Of a stretch of DNA of 64,000 nt, positions 9,579 to 19,064 are shown in pieces. The notes below the pieces were generated by a model, which saw nothing but the letters and a program-made list of their open reading frames with translations, did not search any database and was not told where the DNA came from. The stretch's first letter is position 1. Each line of letters begins with the position of its first letter. A program made the translations under genes and the position numbers. The DNA comes from Phyllobacterium sp. 628. GTDB taxonomy: Bacteria; Pseudomonadota; Alphaproteobacteria; Rhizobiales; Rhizobiaceae. The DNA lies in assembly GCF_014189505.1 (NCBI RefSeq), contig NZ_CP050300.1:62001-126000 (forward strand), written 5' to 3'.

Positions 9579-9590
9579 TTTATCGATAAA
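9579..9590. promoter_or_regulatory. Perfect palindrome TTTATCGATAAA before the binding-protein gene
   Basis: A perfect 12-base palindrome in the 133-base gap between the aldo/keto reductase and binding-protein genes. It matches the element at 8461-8472 at 11 of 12 positions. This suggests an internal, co-regulated promoter for the ABC genes. Confidence 0.55.
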
Positions 9591-9661
9591 GAGCGGATTG
9601 AAAGCGCCCTCTCAATCCGGATTATAAACAGTAAATTCGGCGCTTTGAGAGGAACGAAACC

Positions 9662-10654
9662 ATGAATTCCAAGGGAACACATATCAATCGCAGAACAGTC
9701 CTCGGCGCCGCCGGCATTGCTCTGTTTGCCGGAATGATATCTGTCGCACCGGTTCAAGCCGCCGACGTTACCATTCCAATTATCGTCAAGGACACGACAT
9801 CTTTCTATTGGCAGATCGTCCTCGCCGGCGCGCGCAAGGCAGGCAAGGATCTTGGCGTCAAAGTACCCGAGCTCGGAGCTCAGGCCGAGTCCGATATCAA
9901 TGGCCAGATTACCATTCTGGAGAATGCGGTATCCGGCAAACCTGCCGCCATCGTCATCTCGCCGACCGAGTTCAAGGCTCTCGGCAAGCCCATCGATGAA
10001 GCGGCAAAATCCGTCAAGATTATCGGCATTGATTCCGCAGCTGACTCAAAGGCATTCACCTCATTCCTGACCACGGACAATGTTCAGGGCGGACGCGTGG
10101 CAGCCGATGGTCTTGCCGCCGCCATCAAGGAAAAATATGGCAAGGCTGAAGGCGATGTAGCCCTGATCACAGCGCTTCCCGGCGTAGGCTCCCTCGACCA
10201 GCGCGCCAAGGGCTTCAAAGAGCAGCTTGCCGCTAAATATCCCGGCCTCAAACTGATTGCCGACAAGGTTGCCGATGGACAGGCGACGACCGGCCTCAAC
10301 ATCACAACCGACCTGATTACCGCCAATCCGAACCTGCGCGGCATCTTCACATCCAACCTGATCATGGCGCAGGGTGCCGGTCAGGCGATTGCCGAAAACA
10401 AGGCGCAGGACAAGATCAAGGTCATCGGCTTCGACAGCGATGAAAAACTGATCAAGTTCCTCTCGAACGGCACTCTGGCCGGATTGATCGTCCAGGACCC
10501 TTACCGTATGGGCTATGACGGCATCAAAACCGCTTTGGCAGCATCCAAGGGCGAGAAGACCGAAGCCAATGTTGATACAGGGGCAAACCTGATCACCAAA
10601 GCCAACATGAACGAGGCGCGCGCGCAGGAGCTGCTCAACCCGAAGCTCAACTGA
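9662..10654 (+). CDS. Sugar ABC transporter substrate-binding protein
   Basis: A 330-residue periplasmic binding protein of the ribose-type Peripla_BP_4 group. The N-terminus NRRTVLGAAGIALFAG...VQAA combines twin arginines with a hydrophobic stretch, so export may be by Tat or Sec, with cleavage near residue 34. Core motifs are ILENAVSGKPAAIVISPTEF, IIGIDSAAD, NVQGGRVAADGL and IKVIGFDSDEKLIKFL. GAGAGGAACG precedes the ATG. It is followed by its ATPase and one permease and is only distantly similar in sequence to the binding protein at 4200-5216, so the two systems likely carry different ligands. Confidence 0.9.
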   Translation: MNSKGTHINRRTVLGAAGIALFAGMISVAPVQAADVTIPIIVKDTTSFYWQIVLAGARKAGKDLGVKVPELGAQAESDINGQITILENAVSGKPAAIVISPTEFKALGKPIDEAAKSVKIIGIDSAADSKAFTSFLTTDNVQGGRVAADGLAAAIKEKYGKAEGDVALITALPGVGSLDQRAKGFKEQLAAKYPGLKLIADKVADGQATTGLNITTDLITANPNLRGIFTSNLIMAQGAGQAIAENKAQDKIKVIGFDSDEKLIKFLSNGTLAGLIVQDPYRMGYDGIKTALAASKGEKTEANVDTGANLITKANMNEARAQELLNPKLN

Positions 10655-10702
10655 TCCCAACCGGGCTTTGTCTCGACATGCTCAACAATCAGTGGGGCCA
10701 CC

Positions 10703-12277
10703 ATGACAGATCATGATATTTCGCACCGGTCCGGGAGCGGACCGGGTGAGGTTATATCCGCAGTGGCGGCCCACCTGCCTATTCTCGAATTGCGCGGACT
10801 GGAGAAACAATATCTCGGCACGCATGCCTTGAAACCTGCCGATCTCGCCTTCAAGGCCGGAGAAATCCATGCCATTGTCGGCGAGAACGGTGCGGGGAAA
10901 TCGACGCTGATCAAACTCCTGACCGGCGTTATTCCCCGGACATCAGGGGACATATTCTGGCGCGGCGAACCCGTCGCATTGTCAACACCGCTGGAAGCGA
11001 TTCAGCACGGTATCAATGCCGTGCATCAGGAAGTCGTACTGTGCCCGCATCTTTCGGTCGCTGCAAATATCTTTCTCGGTGAAGAGCGGCGCCGGTTCGG
11101 TCTGCTGCAGCATCGCCACATGGTGCGTGAAGCTCAGAAAATCCTCGATGATCTTGGTTTTGCCCTGCCTGCCCATGCCCTTTTGAGTGATCTGACCATC
11201 GGTCAGCAGCAATTGATCGCAACCGCGCGTGCGGCAACGCGTGGCGCGCGCTTCCTCATTTTCGACGAACCGACCGCCTACCTCACCCGCGAAGAAGCCG
11301 CCCAGCTCTTTGCGCTCATCCGCCGCCTGCAGCAGAGCGGTGTGACCATTGTCTATATCAGCCATCGCATGGAAGAAGTCTTCGAACTTGCCAACCGCGT
11401 TTCAATCCTGCGCGACGGGAGGCTGGTGGGCACACGCAACATCAATGAAACCAACGAGAATGAGTTGATCAGCCTGATGATCAACCGCTCGATCGAGCAG
11501 ATTTATCACAAGGACCAGTATGCTTTCGGCAAGACCATTCTGGAGACGCGCAATCTTTCCGGCAATGGCTTTGAAGACATCAGCATCAGCGTGCGCGAAG
11601 GCGAGATCGTCGGCCTCTACGGCTTGATCGGCGCTGGACGCAGCGAGTTCGTCACAACGATCTTTGGCCGCCATCCGAAATCATCCGGCGCTATTTTCTG
11701 GGATGGCAAGGAAGTTAAGATCGAGCGCGAACGGGACGCAATCAAGCTCGGCATCGCGCTTGCCCCGGAAAGCCGGCGTGATCAGGGATTGTGCCTCTCC
11801 CTGCCCGTTTCGCTTAACCTCAACCTGCCGATTTACAAGCAGCTGAGCCAAAACCTTCTGATCTCGCATCGCGACGAATCCAGCCATGCGGATCGGCAGA
11901 TCGCGGACCTTCGCATCAAGACGGCTTCGCGCAACGCCAGTGCTGCAAGCCTTTCGGGCGGCAATCAGCAGAAGATTGTCATCGGCAAATGGCTCAATCA
12001 TGGCGCCAAACTGTTCATCTTCGACGAGCCTACCGTCGGCGTGGATGTGGGCACAAAGGCCGAGATTTACCGGCTGTTCTCGACACTTCTTGCCAATGGT
12101 GCGGGGATTATTCTGATCTCATCCTATCTGCCCGAGGTCTACGAACTCGCCGACACATTGCATGTTTTCCGCCGCGGCCAATTGGTGGCCAGCCATCCGC
12201 ACAAATCGGTGACACATGAAGATATTCTAACCCAAGCACTCGGATCAGCGGCTGCTGATCCGGCCACACGCAATTGA
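10703..12277 (+). CDS. Sugar ABC transporter, duplicated ATP-binding protein
   Basis: A 524-residue RbsA-type fused ATPase. Domain one (about residues 28-260) has Walker A GENGAGKST, the signature LTIGQQQLI and Walker B FLIFDEPTAYL. Domain two (about 275-510) has a degenerate Walker A GLIGAGRSE, the signature LSGGNQQKIVI and Walker B LFIFDEPTVGVD. It energises the single permease encoded next. The first ~25 residues precede the ABC domain and look disordered. Confidence 0.92.
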   Translation: MTDHDISHRSGSGPGEVISAVAAHLPILELRGLEKQYLGTHALKPADLAFKAGEIHAIVGENGAGKSTLIKLLTGVIPRTSGDIFWRGEPVALSTPLEAIQHGINAVHQEVVLCPHLSVAANIFLGEERRRFGLLQHRHMVREAQKILDDLGFALPAHALLSDLTIGQQQLIATARAATRGARFLIFDEPTAYLTREEAAQLFALIRRLQQSGVTIVYISHRMEEVFELANRVSILRDGRLVGTRNINETNENELISLMINRSIEQIYHKDQYAFGKTILETRNLSGNGFEDISISVREGEIVGLYGLIGAGRSEFVTTIFGRHPKSSGAIFWDGKEVKIERERDAIKLGIALAPESRRDQGLCLSLPVSLNLNLPIYKQLSQNLLISHRDESSHADRQIADLRIKTASRNASAASLSGGNQQKIVIGKWLNHGAKLFIFDEPTVGVDVGTKAEIYRLFSTLLANGAGIILISSYLPEVYELADTLHVFRRGQLVASHPHKSVTHEDILTQALGSAAADPATRN

Positions 12278-12329
12278 TCTGTTCCGCTGCGGCCTACTAC
12301 CCGCGCCGACTATCTGGAGAACTTTCCTG

Positions 12330-13298
12330 ATGAGCCTGGAAACCAAAGAGACTGGCACCACCCCCAAGCGGCGGTTCAATGTCCTGTTCGGACTGACCCT
12401 GTTCGCCTTGCTGGCTGTGCTTTGGTGCATTCTTGGCTTCTGGACCGAGAGCTTCATGACCGGGAACAATATCTCCAACCTCCTGCGGCAAGGTTCGATG
12501 ATTGCGATCCTCGCCATCGGCCAGACCTTCGTGATTATCACCGGCGGCATTGATCTTTCCGTCGGCGCGATCGTCGGCTTCACCAGCGTTATTGTCGCCT
12601 GGCTGTTGGCCAACGGTTTTCCGCTCTGGGCTGCTATCCTCATCACGCTGGCCATTGGGGTCTGTATCGGCCTGTTTCACGGTTTCGGTATCGTTCGTCT
12701 AGGCCTGCCGCCGTTCATCATCACGCTGGCTACCCTTACGTCGCTCCGCGGCATCGGTCTGCTGATCACCAACGGCGCGACGATCTCCATCGACAATGAC
12801 CCTTTTACCGAATTTTCACGCAACGATTTCATCGGCATTCCCAATCTCTTCTGGATGGTCATCGCCGTTGGCATTCCCGCTTATATCTTCCTGCACCACA
12901 GCCGTTGGGGGCGTTATCTGTTCTCGGTTGGATCCAATGCGGAGGCATCGCGGCTTTCGGGCGTCAATGTGAAAGGCACCATTTATCTCGCCTACACATT
13001 GTCTGCTGTCTGCGCATCGTTCGTCGGCCTGTTGCTTGCCTCGCGTATTGGCATCGGCAACGCCACACAGGCGGAAGGCTGGGAATTGCAGGCTATCGCT
13101 TCGTCCGTTATCGGCGGCACCAGCCTGTTCGGAGCCGTTGGTTCCATTCACGGGCCGCTGCTCGGCGCTTTCATTCTGGCAACGATCAACAATGGTGCGA
13201 ACCTTCTCAACGTCAATTCGTTCTGGCAGCGCGTCATCACCGGCGTTCTTATTATCGTGATCGTTTATTTCGACCAGTTGCGCCGCCGCCGGAGATAG
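12330..13298 (+). CDS. Sugar ABC transporter permease (RbsC-like)
   Basis: A 322-residue polytopic membrane protein of the BPD_transp_2 family. The GGIDLSVGAIVGFT motif is near residue 70 and IIGGTSLFGAVGSIHG near 255, the hallmarks of RbsC-like channels. It is the only permease of this operon, so it should work as a homodimer with the ATPase at 10703-12277. The C-terminus ends in a basic RRRRR stretch after the last membrane segment. No clear terminator follows. Confidence 0.92.
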   Translation: MSLETKETGTTPKRRFNVLFGLTLFALLAVLWCILGFWTESFMTGNNISNLLRQGSMIAILAIGQTFVIITGGIDLSVGAIVGFTSVIVAWLLANGFPLWAAILITLAIGVCIGLFHGFGIVRLGLPPFIITLATLTSLRGIGLLITNGATISIDNDPFTEFSRNDFIGIPNLFWMVIAVGIPAYIFLHHSRWGRYLFSVGSNAEASRLSGVNVKGTIYLAYTLSAVCASFVGLLLASRIGIGNATQAEGWELQAIASSVIGGTSLFGAVGSIHGPLLGAFILATINNGANLLNVNSFWQRVITGVLIIVIVYFDQLRRRRR

Positions 13299-13523
13299 AC
13301 CGCCGCCAGATCAGGGCTCAACCGGGATCAGCAATCGCACATTTGCTGATCTGCCTTGCAATATCAGGCATTGCATATTCCGCGCATCCCATTACATAAG
13401 GCTCGCTGGCCAAAACCAGTGTTCCGGCAGGCTTTTTGCGCCGGTAAAGAATTGAATAGTGAACAGAGCAACGCCCGGCTCTTTTCATGTGTTGATATGA
13501 CGTATCAAGCGAGAGAGCCAGGG

Positions 13524-14372
13524 ATGACTGCATCAGCGACTGCGACAGCAACAAACGTTCTTGAAACCAACGAGGTTTCAGCACCGGTTGCTTTTCCTAT
13601 TCCGGACAATGTGTTTGCCGAAACCGTTACGGAGGTACGCCATTATACGGATCGCCTGTTCCGCTTTCGCATCACCCGGCCAGCCAGCTTCCGCTTCCGT
13701 TCCGGCGAGTTTGTCATGATCGGTCTGCCCAATGCTGAGAAGCCGGTTTATCGCGCCTATTCCATCGCCAGCCCGTCTTGGGATGAAGAAGTCGAGTTCT
13801 TTTCCATCAAAGTGGAAAACGGACCGCTGACCGAACATCTGCAAAAGATCAAAAAGGGCGACACTGTCCTTTTGCGCAAGAAGTCGACGGGTACGCTCGT
13901 TCTCGATGCGCTGCTTCCCGGCAAGCGACTCTATATGCTGTCGACCGGCACCGGCGTTGCGCCTTTTGCCAGCCTGATCCGCGATCCGGAAACCTACGAA
14001 AAATTCGAAGAAGTCATTCTGGTTCAGACCTGCCGCGATGTGGCTGAGTTGAAGTACATCACGGAAATGGTCGAAGGCATCAAGGATGATCCGCTGATCG
14101 GCGAGTTTGCAGCAGACAGCCTGCGGCTTTATACGACGACGACCCGCGAAACATTCACCCATATGGGACGCATCACCGATCTTATGAAAAGCGGCAAGCT
14201 TTTCAGTGACCTCGGTTTGCCTCCAATCGATCCTGAAACCGATCGCGGCATGATTTGCGGTTCCATGCACATGATCTACGACACGAAAGCCGTGCTGGAA
14301 TCATTCGGGCTTGTCGAAGGCGCGAACAACAACCCGGCGACCTATGTCGTCGAGCGCGCATTCGTCGGTTAA
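13524..14372 (+). CDS. fpr: Ferredoxin--NADP(+) reductase
   Basis: A 282-residue flavoprotein of the bacterial FNR subclass (Fpr). The FAD site is PVYRAYSIAS (RxYS), the NADP site includes LYMLSTGTGVAPFASLIRDPETY, and the C-terminal region has MICGSMHMIYD and ends PATYVVERAFVG. It exchanges electrons between NADPH and ferredoxin or flavodoxin and is often part of oxidative stress defence. I use the ATG at 13524, with AGGG just upstream; a start at 13497 would add nine residues and has no visible ribosome site. It stands alone, with a strong terminator after it. Confidence 0.92.
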   Translation: MTASATATATNVLETNEVSAPVAFPIPDNVFAETVTEVRHYTDRLFRFRITRPASFRFRSGEFVMIGLPNAEKPVYRAYSIASPSWDEEVEFFSIKVENGPLTEHLQKIKKGDTVLLRKKSTGTLVLDALLPGKRLYMLSTGTGVAPFASLIRDPETYEKFEEVILVQTCRDVAELKYITEMVEGIKDDPLIGEFAADSLRLYTTTTRETFTHMGRITDLMKSGKLFSDLGLPPIDPETDRGMICGSMHMIYDTKAVLESFGLVEGANNNPATYVVERAFVG

Positions 14373-14400
14373 GACCCAAGACGAATTTTGAAAGAATATA

Positions 14401-14436
14401 CCCGGCTCGATCCATGAAGGATTGAGCCGGGTTTTC
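14401..14436 (+). terminator. Rho-independent terminator after fpr
   Basis: CCCGGCTC at 14401-14408 pairs with GAGCCGGG at 14424-14431, with ATCC/GGAT extending the stem, followed by TTTTC. It ends the fpr transcript. Confidence 0.85.
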
Positions 14437-14581
14437 TTTGTGTGGTTCATCAAACATGCCACGGACGATGCGCTCACTGATTTGTGAAATTCCGGAAAAT
14501 TCAGGCACAGCAAGCCTTTATCCGCTTTCGGCCGCTGTTTTGGCAGGAGCCTGCAAACCTGTGGCAACCTGCCTCTTCAAA

Positions 14582-14631
14582 CTCATGAGGGCACATGCTA
14601 TATGGTTCAATGTAATAAGCATCCTTATGAG
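14582..14631. promoter_or_regulatory. Possible operator region of the MarR gene
   Basis: Upstream of the MarR start there is a palindrome CTCATGAG at 14582-14589, a near copy CTTATGAG at 14624-14631, and the arms ATGCT (14595-14599) and AGCAT (14618-14622). MarR repressors normally bind palindromes overlapping their own promoter. The assignment is tentative. Confidence 0.3.
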
Positions 14632-14647
14632 TTTTAAATCTCGTATC

Positions 14648-15112
14648 ATGAATAACACGCCCACTCTTGGCTTTCTGCTGCATGACGTTGCTCGGCTGTT
14701 GCGTAAACGGTTTGAGCAGCGGGCAAAGTCCTTTGGCCTAACCCGGTCACAGTGGCAGACCTTGGCTTACCTCAACAACAATGAGGGAATCCATCAGGCG
14801 GGACTGGCGGAAATTCTTGAAATTGAGCCGATCACGCTCGTGCGCATTCTGGACAAATTGCAGGAACGCAATTTGATCGAACGGCGCCGTCATGCCACCG
14901 ACCGGCGCATCTGGCTGCTGTTCTTAACCGATGAAGCCCGGCCGCATCTGGCCGATATGCGCGTCATCGGCGATGTTACCCGCTCGGAAGCACTGGCAAA
15001 CGTATCGGACGCTGACCGGGAACATCTTATCCGCACTCTAACTCTTATGAAGTCCAATTTGATCGATGCCTGTCAGACACCGGTCGATGACAGGAAGACA
15101 CATCATGGCTGA
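14648..15112 (+). CDS. MarR family transcriptional regulator
   Basis: A 154-residue winged-helix repressor. The HTH and recognition helix are in GIHQAGLAEILEIEPITLVRILDKLQERNLI and the wing in RRRHATDRRIWLLFLT, with helical dimerisation segments on both sides. It is the first gene of an efflux operon and overlaps the membrane fusion gene by eight bases, so it most likely represses its own operon and is released by a toxic small molecule. The ATG at 14648 gives the usual family N-terminus; an ATG at 14627 would add seven residues. Confidence 0.88.
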   Translation: MNNTPTLGFLLHDVARLLRKRFEQRAKSFGLTRSQWQTLAYLNNNEGIHQAGLAEILEIEPITLVRILDKLQERNLIERRRHATDRRIWLLFLTDEARPHLADMRVIGDVTRSEALANVSDADREHLIRTLTLMKSNLIDACQTPVDDRKTHHG

Positions 15113-16325
15113 CGGATCCCCCAACTCCCGAATTCCCGCCAATTCAGACAAGGCTCTCACACCCGAACAGAACAAGACCGTTCTCGAAAAGCGTGACGCA
15201 AATACCGAAGCGCCTGCGGCAGCACGCGCTCAGGAGTCCGCGCCTCTGCCGGATATCAAACCGGTGCCAACGCGCCGCAGCCGCGCGCGGCCAATCCTCT
15301 TTGCCGCGCTTCCCATCGCTCTCATCGTCGGCGGTTATTTCTATGTGACCGGCGGCCAGATCATGTCCACGGACAATGCCTATGTTCAGGCCGATATGGT
15401 CGGCGTCTCGACCGATATATCCGGACTGGTCAGTTCGGTTGATGTGCATGACAACGAGATCGTCAAGCAGGGACAAATCCTGTTCCGCATCAATCCGGAC
15501 GTCTATCGCATAGCGCTCGAAGGCGCACAGGCGCAACTCGGCACGGTGCGCAACCAGATCCTGAACCTGCAGGCCAGCTACAAGCAGACATTGGCGGAAA
15601 TTGCGCAGGCAGAATCCGATATCCCCTTTTATCAGAAAACCCTGCAACGGCAGGCAGACCTGACCAACACCGCTGCCGTGTCCAAGGCCACCTACGATCA
15701 GGCCAAGCATGACCTCGATGCGGCCCAACAGAAGGTCGATGTCGCCAAGGCACAGGCTGCCACCACACTGGCCCAGCTTGGCAATGACGTCGATCAACCC
15801 GTTGAGCAGAATCCATCTTACCTCGCCGCAAAGGCCACCGTGGACAAGGCACAGCACGATCTGGATTCAACCACCGTGCGCGCATCTTTTGACGGCGTTG
15901 TCACCAATGTCAGTTCCTTACAGGTGGGTGCTTATCTTCAGGCAGCGCAGGCGGGCTTCAGCCTGGTTTCCACCACGCATATGTGGGTGGCAGCCAGCCC
16001 GAAAGAGACTGAGCTTACCTATGTAAAGCCGGGCCAGTCGGTCACGGTGACGGTCGATACCTATCCGGGCGTTGAGTGGAAGGGCACTGTATCAAGTATC
16101 AGCCCCGCCTCCGGCTCCAGCTTTTCACTTTTGCCTGCGCAGAACACGACAGGTAACTGGGTAAAGGTGGTGCAGCGCATTCCCATGCTCGTCAGCGTTG
16201 GCGACCTATCCGGCAAGCCACCCTTGCGCGTTGGCATGAGTGTGACGGCTGAGGTGGATACTGGCCATGCACGCGGTCTGCCACATTTTGTGGAAGCACT
16301 CTTTGGCAGCAAGGATCATGTCTAA
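15105..16325 (+). CDS. HlyD/EmrA-like membrane fusion protein
   Basis: A 406-residue periplasmic adaptor of the HlyD_D23/EmrA type. A proline- and charge-rich cytoplasmic tail (residues 1-60) precedes one membrane helix (about 65-85, ILFAALPIALIVGGYFYV), then the biotinyl-lipoyl half motif near 95-130, a long coiled-coil hairpin rich in Gln and Ala (about 140-260), and a beta barrel. It links the inner-membrane MFS pump to an outer-membrane channel such as TolC, which is not encoded here. Its start overlaps the MarR stop by eight bases and its stop overlaps the pump start by eight bases. Confidence 0.9.
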   Translation: MADGSPNSRIPANSDKALTPEQNKTVLEKRDANTEAPAAARAQESAPLPDIKPVPTRRSRARPILFAALPIALIVGGYFYVTGGQIMSTDNAYVQADMVGVSTDISGLVSSVDVHDNEIVKQGQILFRINPDVYRIALEGAQAQLGTVRNQILNLQASYKQTLAEIAQAESDIPFYQKTLQRQADLTNTAAVSKATYDQAKHDLDAAQQKVDVAKAQAATTLAQLGNDVDQPVEQNPSYLAAKATVDKAQHDLDSTTVRASFDGVVTNVSSLQVGAYLQAAQAGFSLVSTTHMWVAASPKETELTYVKPGQSVTVTVDTYPGVEWKGTVSSISPASGSSFSLLPAQNTTGNWVKVVQRIPMLVSVGDLSGKPPLRVGMSVTAEVDTGHARGLPHFVEALFGSKDHV

Positions 16326-17868
16326 CATCATCGCGCTACCGGGCGTTGCGCCCATTGCCAATCGCGGCATGATCACGGCCTGTGTCATTCTGGCCGTGAT
16401 CATGCAGGCGCTCGACACAACTATCGCCAATGTGGCGCTTCCCTACATTCAAGGCAGCGTTTCAGCCAGTGCGGATCAGATCAACTGGGTGCTGACGTCC
16501 TACATCGTCGCTGCGGCGATCATGACGCCGCCCTCGGGATTCCTCGCTGCACGCTTTGGCCGCAAACGCGTTTTGCTGACGGCCATTGCCGGCTTTGTCA
16601 TCGCTTCCGTTCTGTGCGGCATCGCCCAATCTCTGCCTCAGATCGTCGCGTTCCGTCTGCTGCAGGGCTTTTTCGGCGCGTCGCTCGTACCGTTGTCACA
16701 AGGCATTCTGCTCGACATCTATTCGGTCGAAGAGCGCGGCTCGGCCATGGCCTTGTTCGGTGTATCGGTCATGGTCGGACCCGTGCTTGGACCTGTCATC
16801 GGCGGATGGCTGACAGACAATATCAGCTGGCGCTGGGTGTTTTACATCAATGTTCCCATTGGCCTTCTGGCCTTTGCCGGTATCGTTGCATTTGTCACGG
16901 AAACGGGACGCGAGGTGAAAGCCAAGCTTGACTGGTTTGGCTTTGGCACGCTCAGTCTGTCCATCGCCGCATTGCAGCTTTTCCTTGATCGCGGCGAACA
17001 GCTCGACTGGTTTTCGTCAGGCGAAATCCAGATCGAGGCACTGGTCTGTTTCAGCGCTTTTTACCTCTTCCTGACACATACATTCACGGCGCAGAAATCC
17101 TTCGTCAATCCAAGACTGTTTCTCGACCGGAATTTTGCCGTCAGCATGTTCTTCATCTTCATTGTCGGCGTAACCTACCTTGCCTCGCTCGCGCTGATGA
17201 CGCCCTATCTGCAAACCCTCATGGGTTATCCGGTCACGACAGCCGGTATCGTCATGGGCCCGCGCGGTGTTGGCACGATGGTCTGCATGTTCATCGTTGG
17301 ACGGCTGATCGGCAAGGTCGATACGCGGTTGCTGCTTGTACTTGGCCTCGGGCTGACGGCTTGGGCAATGTATGACATGACTGGCTGGACACCTGATGTT
17401 TCGCAATGGACCATTGTGTCCGTCGGCTTCGTGCAGGGTGCTGGTCTTGGCTTTCTGTTTGTTCCATTGACGACGATTGCCTTTGCCACGCTCCCCGCCA
17501 GCATGCGCGGCGAAGGCACAGGGCTTTACAATCTGTCGCGTAACATCGGCTCCAGTGTGGGCATATCCATCGTCACGGCGCTGATCACCGAGAATGTGCA
17601 GACCAACCACGCTTCGATTGCCGCTTATGTTACCCCCTTCAATCATGCGTTTGATGCACCGGCTGTCATGCAGCATCTTGATCCGCTGAAGGCCGCGGGC
17701 CGCGCATCGCTTGACGGCATGATCACCCTGCAGGCAACGATCATTGCTTATATGGATGACTTCAAGCTGCTGATGATCATGTCGCTCGTAGCGATCCCGC
17801 TTGTCTTCCTGCTGCGCAAACCTGCCGCAAGCGCTGCACCACCGGATCATAGCGCCGTGATGGAGTGA
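16318..17868 (+). CDS. EmrB/QacA-type MFS drug exporter (DHA2 family)
   Basis: A 516-residue transporter with 14 predicted membrane segments. Motifs include LDTTIANVALPYIQG in helix 1 (motif D1), GFLAARFGRKRV in loop 2-3 (motif A) and GPVLGPVIGGWLTD in helix 5 (motif C, antiporter signature). With the adjacent adaptor it should form an EmrAB-like tripartite pump exporting hydrophobic compounds by proton antiport. A strong terminator follows. Confidence 0.92.
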   Translation: MSNIIALPGVAPIANRGMITACVILAVIMQALDTTIANVALPYIQGSVSASADQINWVLTSYIVAAAIMTPPSGFLAARFGRKRVLLTAIAGFVIASVLCGIAQSLPQIVAFRLLQGFFGASLVPLSQGILLDIYSVEERGSAMALFGVSVMVGPVLGPVIGGWLTDNISWRWVFYINVPIGLLAFAGIVAFVTETGREVKAKLDWFGFGTLSLSIAALQLFLDRGEQLDWFSSGEIQIEALVCFSAFYLFLTHTFTAQKSFVNPRLFLDRNFAVSMFFIFIVGVTYLASLALMTPYLQTLMGYPVTTAGIVMGPRGVGTMVCMFIVGRLIGKVDTRLLLVLGLGLTAWAMYDMTGWTPDVSQWTIVSVGFVQGAGLGFLFVPLTTIAFATLPASMRGEGTGLYNLSRNIGSSVGISIVTALITENVQTNHASIAAYVTPFNHAFDAPAVMQHLDPLKAAGRASLDGMITLQATIIAYMDDFKLLMIMSLVAIPLVFLLRKPAASAAPPDHSAVME

Positions 17869-17891
17869 TCAGAGCCTCCGGACCATAAAAC

Positions 17892-17926
17892 GGGGCGGGC
17901 GTTCGATGAACAGCCCGCCCCTTTTC
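17892..17926 (+). terminator. Rho-independent terminator of the MarR-EmrAB operon
   Basis: GGGGCGGGC at 17892-17900 pairs with GCCCGCCCC at 17913-17921 across a 12-base loop and is followed by TTTTC. Confidence 0.9.
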
Positions 17927-17958
17927 TGTCAGCAACTCAAATGCTTATGCTGTTGATA

Positions 17959-18974
17959 CTATCGCGCGGGTGGTGCGTACATGAGTCCGCCCGCATTCCA
18001 CAAAGCATTGATGCCCCGGTCGATTTTCAACGGACTATCCTTGCCGAGATTGCGGTCGAACATCTCGCCATAATTACCCGTGGTCGAGAGGATGTTATAA
18101 ACCCAGCGCTGATCAAGTCCCATGGGCTCACCTGTATTGCCTTCGGCGCCCAGGAACCGCCGGATCGAAGGATTGCCGGATTCCAACATCTTGGCGACGT
18201 TTTCCTTGGTCACACCCAGTTCCTCGGCCTCGATCAGGGAGAAGAGCGTCCAGCGGACAATGTTGAACCACTTGTCATCACCCTGCCGTACTGCCGGTCC
18301 CAAAGGTTCCTTGAAATGATCTCTGGCAGAACCATGAAGCCGTCCGGATCAGCCAAAGTCAGCCGCTGCGAATAGAGTGCGGATGCATCTGTCGTATAGA
18401 CATCGCACCGCCCCTTGTTGAGGGCGCCGATTGTTTCGTCAGGCCGGTCAAACGCGATGATTTCATAGGTAAGATTGTTGGCCTTGAAATAGTCCGCAAC
18501 GTTCAATTCGGTCGTGGTCCCGGTTTCCGTACACAGCGAGGCACCGGACAGTTCCTTGGCACTCTTCACGCCGAGCGACTTTTTCACCATGAAGCCCTGC
18601 CCGTCATAATAGGCCGTGCCGACGAACTTGAGACCCATTGATGTATCGCGCGAAAGCGTCCACGTGGTCTGGCGGGATAAAAGATCCGCTTCGCCGGATT
18701 GCAGTGCCGTAAACCGGTCCTTGGTCGACAACGGAATGAAGTTGACCTTGCTCGCATCCCCAAAGATCGCCGATGAAACGGCACGGCAGAAATCAATATC
18801 GAAACCTGTCCACTGTCCCGTATTATCAGCATTGGAAAAGCCGAGAACGCCTTGGCTGACGCCGCAATTGACGCGTCCCCGTTCCTTGATGACCGAAAGC
18901 GTATCAGCCTTGGCTGGCGTGACTATGAAGGCTGCTGACGCCAGCAGCAAAGCAGCAATAGAAATCCGTTTCAT
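17959..18974 (-). pseudogene. General L-amino acid ABC binding protein (AapJ-like), frameshifted
   Basis: The two parts together give a protein of about 338 residues of the SBP_bac_3 family, closest in motifs to AapJ/BztA: a signal peptide (MKRISIAALLLASAAF...AKA), VIKERGRVNCGVSQG, GFDIDFCRAVSSAIFGD, then DRPDETIGALNKGRCDVYTTD. The frame breaks at 18311-18312. Upstream of the break the frame reads LPEIISRNLWDRQYG to a stop, while the family-typical EPLGPAVRQGDDKWFNIVRW continues in another frame. Restoring one A (TCAAGG to TCAAAGG) rejoins them. No permease or ATPase genes are adjacent. It lies downstream of the fusion aminotransferase on the same strand. Confidence 0.82.
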
Positions 18975-19064
18975 TGTGTTCTCCCTTGTTTTCATTGAGC
19001 AATACAGTGCCTGCGCGCCTGACGCACATCAGGGCGTTAAAGTTTTCGTACCTGCTATTCCCTG

